Assembly (NCBI GenBank): GCA_004026145.2
Contig: CP034986.1
Span: 8,965,197-9,029,196 of the forward strand
Source: Takifugu bimaculatus
Lineage: Eukaryota > Chordata > Actinopteri > Tetraodontiformes > Tetraodontidae
Length of the DNA: 64,000 nucleotides
Direction of reading: 5' to 3'
Part shown: piece after piece, positions 58,631 to 64,000 of the stretch
Numbering within the stretch: position 1 is the first letter of the stretch
Layout of the letters: each line of letters begins with the position of its first letter
The notes under the pieces: generated by a model
Told to the model about the DNA's origin: nothing
The model's database searches: none
What the model saw: the letters and a program-made list of their open reading frames with translations, nothing else
Translations under genes and position numbers: made by a program

Positions 58631-61130
58631 CCGCAGCGAGAACATGCTCCTCTACAACACTCGACACGGAGAGAAACTCCTGTTTTCCCAACATTACGTC
58701 AACCTCCTGTTGATGGACGGACACCAGGGCCTGGAGATGAAGAAGCACGAGGTGCTGGTGTTCGGGCAGAAGCGCCTCTCCGTGCAGCTCAACCGGAAGA
58801 TCTCGCCGTCCGAGCTCTTCAGGAGCAGGAATCCAGACCATCCGGTCAGGAAGGTTCTGGTTTCCGGGGTGGCCGGAATCGGAAAGACCGTCCTGGTGCA
58901 GAAGATGTTGTTTGACTTCGGGAGGAGCAGCGACGGTCTCGGGTTTGACTTCATCGTCCACATGACCTTCAGAGAGCTGAACCTGATCCACGGGCCGACC
59001 AGTTTACGGGAGATGATCCTCCAGAAGAACCGGCACCTGAGTCCGGACCTGGACGCCATCTTTGCTAACGAGGAGCAGCTGCTGATCATCCTGGACGGAT
59101 TCGACGAGTTCCGCCACTGCAGGAGCTGCGAGGCGGACGCGTTTGTGACCGAGCCGGACCAGGAGGCCCCGGTGGTCCAGATCTTAGGCCAGCCTGATCC
59201 AGGCCGAGCTGCTCCCCGGGGCCTCCGTCATGCTAACGAGTCGGCCGGCGGCCATCGGCCACGTCCCCGTCGGCTGCATCGACCGCTTCGTGCTCATAGC
59301 CGGGTTCTCCTTGATGGAAGTTCAGGAGTTTTTCTCGCGGTTCTTCCGAGACGCCGCCGTGGCCCAGCGCATGTTCGCGGCGGTTTCAGCGAACCAGCTG
59401 ATGCTAACGCTCTGCTACATCCCTGCGTTCTGCTCCATCGTGTGCTGCATCCTGAGAGAGGGCGGCGGCCTCTGCCGGAGCCGGAACCGGTCCCAGGACC
59501 ATGACCGACATCTACCTCCAGTATCTGGTGGCCTTGCTCCGCTCTCACACACAAGCGAGGGTCCAGGCGGCGGCCGGAGACCCGGCGCCGACCCGGCCGC
59601 CGACTGAGAGCGTGCTCAGGCTGGGCCGGCTCGCCTTCCAGAAGCTGATGGAACATCAGACCCTGTTCTACAGCAGCGACCCAGATGTTGCAGACCTGGA
59701 CACGTGTGAGCTCGCGAGCAGCTTCCTGGACAAGACGGTGGCTCGAGATGCCGGCTACACCGAAGAGCTTTACTCCTTCGCTCATCTGACCGTCCAGGAG
59801 TTCTTCGCCGCGCTTTACTGCGCGGTGACGGAGGGTCCGTTCCCGGACGCACTTGAACGCACCACCGGTCCCGAGGAGGGGGTCCGTCACGGACATCTGG
59901 ACCTTTTCAACTGCTTCCTGTCTGGAATCTTCTCGGAACGCAATTCCAGTCTTCTCTTCAGACAGGTGGGTTTGCGTTGCCATCAGGGCAAAGCCCAGAT
60001 GTTCCGCCAGAGGCTGGTGGCAGAGGTCCGGACCCTGTGTGAGGAGGGGGGCCCCATCCTGAACCAGTTGCGCTGCCTGTTGGAGCAGCAGGACCCGTCC
60101 CTGGCCTCCGCCGTGCAGCCGCGCTGTCTCCGCGTCAACGTCAGCGACTGAAACGCTCTCCCAAATGGACCTCGACGCCCTCCAGTACTTCCTGAGCTCC
60201 ACCGGGGGCAGAATCTCAGAGCTGGACCTGACGGGGACCGGGGTCACCCACCGGGCCCTTCGCCTGATGCAGCCGCTGCTGTTCAGGTGTCAGAACCTTT
60301 GGTGAGTTCAACCTCAACCTGCTCCCCTCTCAGCTCAGGCATCTAATTTGATCATGTGATAATCAGGCTGGGAGAGAACGACCTCGGCATGGACTCCGTC
60401 CGGGTCATCGCAGGACGTGCTGCGGTCCTCGGACTGCTATCGACAACCTCGGGTAAGGTGCGATCTGATTGGGCGGGGGGAGCGTGGGGGCCAGGCATCG
60501 TGACTCTGCTCTCATACGTCCCAGAATCGGATGGTCGAACATCGGCGACGAGGAGCTGCTGGTCCTCGCTGACGCCATACGGAGCAACAGGAAGCTCCGT
60601 GAGCTGTGGTAACCTTTGACCCCGTCGCATTCTCCTCAGAGGCCTCGCAGATGTAAAAGCCGAGTGTTTGTGGACAGGATGGAGGGGAACCGCGTCAGCC
60701 GCAGAGCTCTGCTGTCGCTCGCCGACCTCACCCCGAGCCCGCTCCTCAGAGTTGTGTGAGTGACCTCCCAGCGTTAGCGGCCGTCTCCAGCACCTTTCTG
60801 ACGCGTCCCGCTGCCCCTTCTCACAGAGCCATATGGAACGACCTGCCTGACGCGGAGCTCTTGGGCACGGGCATCATGGTGGACTTCACCGAGGACCGCG
60901 TGTGGGAGGACTGGGGGAAGTGGGTCCTCAACAGGTGTGAGATGAGCAGCAACGAGAAGCTGCTGCTGATCCTCCGCAACGTCTGCAAGGTGTCGGGCCA
61001 GCCGCTGGATGGCCACTGGGCCCACACGTGCAGGAAGCTGCTGCAGCTCGTCGAGCACAGGATGGAGAGCTGCTCCGACCCGGACGTCTACAAGAAGCTC
61101 AAGAAGTTCAAAGACATTTTGGGCCCCTGA
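58631..61130 (+). CDS. NACHT-LRR (NOD-like receptor) gene, 5' end in gap, several frame shifts
   Basis: Fish NLRs sense microbial or danger signals in the cytosol. Exons: gap-60301, 60367-60452, 60525-60608, 60678-60755, 60827-61130 (TGA). The large exon shows Walker A (SGVAGIGKTVLVQ), Walker B (LLIILDGFDEF), a winged-helix-type segment (FSLMEVQEFFSRFF, ANQLMLTLCYIPAFC) and the SFAHLTVQEFFAALYC motif. LRRs follow (ISELDLTGTGV; LGENDLGMDSVRVIA; IGWSNIGDEELLVLA). The last exon encodes a helical tail. The frame moves by +1 at about 59186, 59495, 60145, 60412 and 60436, each next to a small homopolymer or dinucleotide. Splice sites and phases are otherwise intact, so this is either a very young pseudogene or an unpolished functional copy. 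The subfamily (NLRC3-like) is a guess; any N-terminal effector domain is not visible. Confidence 0.8.
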
Positions 61131-61209
61131 CAATGTTGACTAATTTATTTAATCTCTAATATGCATCAAATATTTATTGGAGCACCACTTGGTGGCGGCT
61201 CGAGAGAGG

Positions 61210-61215
61210 AAAAAA
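61210..61215 (-). terminator. Pol III terminator of tRNA-Ile
   Basis: Six A on the plus strand, TTTTTT in the sense direction, starting nine bases past the tRNA 3' end. Confidence 0.85.
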
Positions 61216-61223
61216 GAAACTAG

Positions 61224-61297
61224 TGGCCCGTACGGGGATCGAACCCGCGACCTTGGCGTTATTAGCACCACGCTCTAACCAACTGAGCTAACCGGCC
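61224..61297 (-). tRNA. tRNA-Ile (anticodon AAU)
   Basis: A 74-nt cloverleaf on the minus strand. It begins GGCCGGTTAGCTCAGTTGG (A box) and has the anticodon loop CTAATAAC (AAT). The T arm GGTTCGATCC (B box) is intact, and the acceptor stem GGCCGGT/ACGGGCC closes. No intron. It sits between the NLR and larp7, opposite in strand to both. All conserved positions look functional. Confidence 0.96.
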
Positions 61298-62061
61298 ACG
61301 GAGCGAGGGGGCTTAGTGGCTGTTGATGTAGCATAAACCTCAGCAAATACAACATAATAGGTTTGTAATACAACGCATGATAACCAGGTAATCACATAAA
61401 CACACTACTTGAAGGTCTGAAGTTGCATGACATTTGAAGCACGTTCTATTTCCAAATAAAAGTACAAAATATTTCGAATATTTCAAAAGTATTTTTCACG
61501 TTTACGTCTCATTTTATTGGCTTTACTTTATCTGTGAATCAATATACTCTGAATACTTATATTCGGGTTTCAAGACACATTTTTAGCACGCAGCAGTACA
61601 AGAAAAAGAGCGATATGAGCGGCCCGTGTATTTTACTGTGGAGAACCGAACCGGAAGTGTGACGCGTTTCTCCTGCGACGTCTCACAACATAAAGCGACG
61701 CCGTTCGTTTGGAAGCTTCGGCTTTTACTGACATAATTGATGTTTTTGTTTTATTTCCCTGTGTTGCGTTTTATTATTTCCTTTTTTGGTTTTTGCTGGA
61801 CGTATTAATTACCCTCCGTCCTAAATGTAAGTTTTCCAAATTAAAATTGGCGGTAATATTCGCCAAAAGGTGAACAATGTTGAAATTATGTGCGCTTTAA
61901 AATGTCGTTATCTCGTGTTATTTTTTTTAAAACGCGTGTTTTCTCAGCAGGAATTAAATGAGCAATGAACAGAGTTAATTAAAAGTTTTTTTTCGAGCCC
62001 GTGTTTTATTTGCTGGTCTCTTAAAGGGCGGGTTCACCTTTGTCTTTGTTTCTCTGGCAGG
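61298..62061. other. larp7 upstream region
   Basis: No ORF. AT-rich from 61320 to 61620. A GC-richer patch (61620-61720, with CCGGAAGTG resembling an ETS site) is a plausible larp7 promoter. CCTAAATGTAAGTT near 61825 could be the donor of a non-coding first exon, joined to the acceptor just before the larp7 ATG (CTCTGGCAG/GATG). Confidence 0.5.
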
Positions 62062-64000
62062 ATGATCGACGGTCGCAGGGCCGAGGCCGACCTCCGGAAC
62101 CAGGAGACGGAGAAGAAGAAGAGGTCCCGGGTCAAACAGCTGCTGGCTGACGTGAAGAAGCAGGTGGAGTTCTGGTTTGGAGACGTGAACCTTCACAAGG
62201 ACCGCTTCCTGAGGAAAGTGATGGAGGAGTCGGAGGACGGATGTGAGCCGAGCAGACGTGAGTTTGGAACGCTGAGGTGCCGAGACGGAGCTGACCGTGC
62301 TCTCCTCTGGCCAGATGTGGACCTCTCCCTGTTGACCTCCTTCAACCGGATGAAGAAGCTGACGACGGACACCAAGCTGGTGGCGCGAGCGCTGAAGAAC
62401 TCGTCGGTGGTGGAGGTGAGGAGCACGTTGGCTCGCAGCTTCCTGTCGGCGTCGGGTGGATGAACACTGTCGTTTCAGGTGAATCTGGAGGGAAACAAGG
62501 TGAGGCGGCGCTTCCCGGTGGGAGCGGCGCCGACGGACGTGGACAGCAGGACGGTGTACGTGGTAAGACGAGCGGCGCTGACGCCGGCCGCGTCCCCCAG
62601 CATCAGAACCCAAGTCCCTCCTCTGTCTCCAGGAACTGCTGCCGAAGGACGTGACGCACGGCTGGATCGAGCGCGTCTTCGCCAAATGCGGGACCGTCGT
62701 GTACGTCAGCGTCCCCCGATACAAGTCGTCCGGCGACCCCAAGGGATTCGCCTTCGTGGAGTTTGAGAAGGAGGAGGAGGCGCAACAGGCCATCGAGGTG
62801 AGAACCCGCCGCTGGGAGCTGGTCCCGGGGAGCTGGGGAGGACTGACGGAACCTTCCTGCAGGTGCTGAACAATCCGCCGGAGGACGCTCCCCGGAAAGC
62901 TGGAATCTTCCCCAAAACCAGGTGTGGGAAGCCCGTCCACCTGCCGGCCTCCCCGGGAGAGGACGAGGAGAAGAAGAAGCCGAAGAAGAAGAAGAAGAAA
63001 GAGGCCTCCAAAGAGCGGCCGGCGGAGGCCGAGACGTCGGAGCCCAAGAGGCGGCGGTCGGCAGCAGGGGGCGCCGCCGCGGCCAAACCCTCGGAGAAGA
63101 AGAGACGGCGCTCGCAGACGACGGACGAGTCCGAGAGCGAAGCTCCGGCGAAGCTCCGCAGAACCGGAGCGAGCGGGGAGACGGACAACGGCGCGGCGGA
63201 GACGGGTGAGTCGCCAGAACCGGCTGGAATCGCGGTCAAATCCTGAACGCCGTGCTGCCTTCAGGGTCCGTCGTCCAGAGCGAAGCCGAGAGAGACGGCA
63301 AAGAGAACGGAGAGGACGCGGCCCTGAAAGCCAAGAGGAAGAGGAAGAAGAAGCACAAGGAGAAGCTGAAGGTGGGCGAGGAGGTCATCCCGCTGCGCGT
63401 CCTCTCCAAGTAAGGCCGCCCCCTCCGCTCCGCCCCGCGGTAACGCTGCGGCGGCGGCGGCAGTGACCCCCCCCCCCCCGTGTGTGTCCCCAGGAGACGC
63501 TGGCTCAGCCTGAAGCAGGAGTACCTGCAGCTGCAGCGCCGCAGCATGACCTCGCTGAAGAGCAGCATGAAGCAGCTGCAGCGGCCTGCAGGGGGCAGCG
63601 GCGAGCCGGCCCAGAAGGCGCCCAGTCGGGGGCCCCAGTTCACCACCGGCGTCATCCTGAAGATCACCGACGACAAACCGCTCCCAGCCAGGAAGTTCAT
63701 CAAGGTAACCACGCCGGGACGCGCAGGTGTGTGAGCGGGCGGCGCCGCGGCTCACCGTGTTGCTCTGTGGCAGGACGCCCTGTCCAGGACGGCCCCCGTG
63801 GCGTACGTCGACATCCTGGAGGGGGACGCCGAGGGACACGTGCGCTTCCACAGCCCAGAAGACGCCAGGGCGGTGAGCGACGCCCGGGCGGCGCTGCAGA
63901 AGGACTTCGGCTGGAAGCTGGAGGTCATCTCAGGTGAGTTCCTGTCCTCGCCGGGGGGAGCGCACGAGGGCGTCGTCACCCGCTCTGTTCTCGCCCAAGG
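62062..64000 (+). CDS. larp7: La-related protein 7 (7SK snRNP subunit), first 463 codons, truncated by window end
   Basis: LARP7 binds the 3' end of 7SK RNA and holds the snRNP that sequesters P-TEFb in the nucleus; it also aids U6 modification. Exons in phase: 62062-62242, 62315-62415, 62479-62562, 62633-62797, 62863-63205, 63265-63409, 63494-63704, 63774-63933. The La motif occupies roughly residues 17-95 (VKKQVEFWFGDVNLHKDRFL, SLLTSFNRMKKLTTD, ARALKNSSVVEV). RRM1 is about 115-190 (RTVYVELLPKDVTHGWIERV, GDPKGFAFVEFE). A Lys/Arg/Glu-rich nuclear linker follows (KKKPKKKKKKEAS), then VGEEVIPLRVLSKRRWLSLK and the start of xRRM2 (GVILKITDDKPLPARKFIKD). The chosen ATG lies one base after an acceptor; human starts slightly further upstream. 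No shifts. The end of xRRM2 and the C-terminus lie beyond 64000. Confidence 0.93.

Overview
The window comes from a vertebrate nuclear genome, almost certainly a teleost fish of the GC-rich, compact acanthomorph type. Genes are split into many short exons with GT/AG junctions and small introns, a eukaryotic tRNA gene is present, and non-coding DNA is full of mini- and microsatellites. Two 100-N scaffold gaps lie at 10001-10100 and 58531-58630. I cannot name the species.

Layout, left to right: (1) 1-4440, plus strand: the last 12 exons of a DENND4 Rab-GEF gene (best guess dennd4c), with one intron that is almost entirely minisatellite. (2) 5016-7011, plus: a complete nine-exon borealin-type gene (cdca9/cdca8). 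(3) 7145-8898, minus: a seven-exon perilipin (probably plin2), converging on borealin so closely that the two 3' ends should overlap. (4) 10651-14691, minus: a 13-exon PLP-dependent ethanolamine-phosphate phospho-lyase gene (etnppl). (5) 18065-41640, minus: 36 short Gly-X-Y exons of the transmembrane collagen col25a1. Its N-terminal (cytoplasmic, membrane, NC1) exons were not found. (6) 41641-58424: about 17 kb with no gene I can support, rich in tandem repeats and probably 5' intron of col25a1. (7) 58631-61130, plus: a NACHT-LRR (NLR) gene broken by several single-base shifts and starting at a gap. (8) 61224-61297, minus: tRNA-Ile(AAU). (9) 62062-64000, plus: larp7, running off the window.

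The gene set mixes two neighbourhoods known from human: DENND4C with PLIN2 (9p22), and ETNPPL with COL25A1 plus, further off, LARP7 (4q25). This supports the paralogue assignments. The genes share no pathway: Rab activation, chromosome segregation, lipid droplets, amino-alcohol metabolism, synaptic/muscle collagen, innate sensing and 7SK RNA binding.

I see no previously undescribed multi-gene system. The points most worth checking are an 8-nt collagen microexon whose length exactly repairs the reading phase, a perfect 30-bp inverted repeat in the last col25a1 intron, two tandem alternative-looking C-terminal collagen exons, minisatellites that fill introns up to (or including copies of) splice sites, a recurrent GCTAA/TTAGC word in non-coding DNA, and a cluster of mostly +1 homopolymer shifts restricted to the genes nearest the two gaps, which looks more like assembly error than pseudogenisation.
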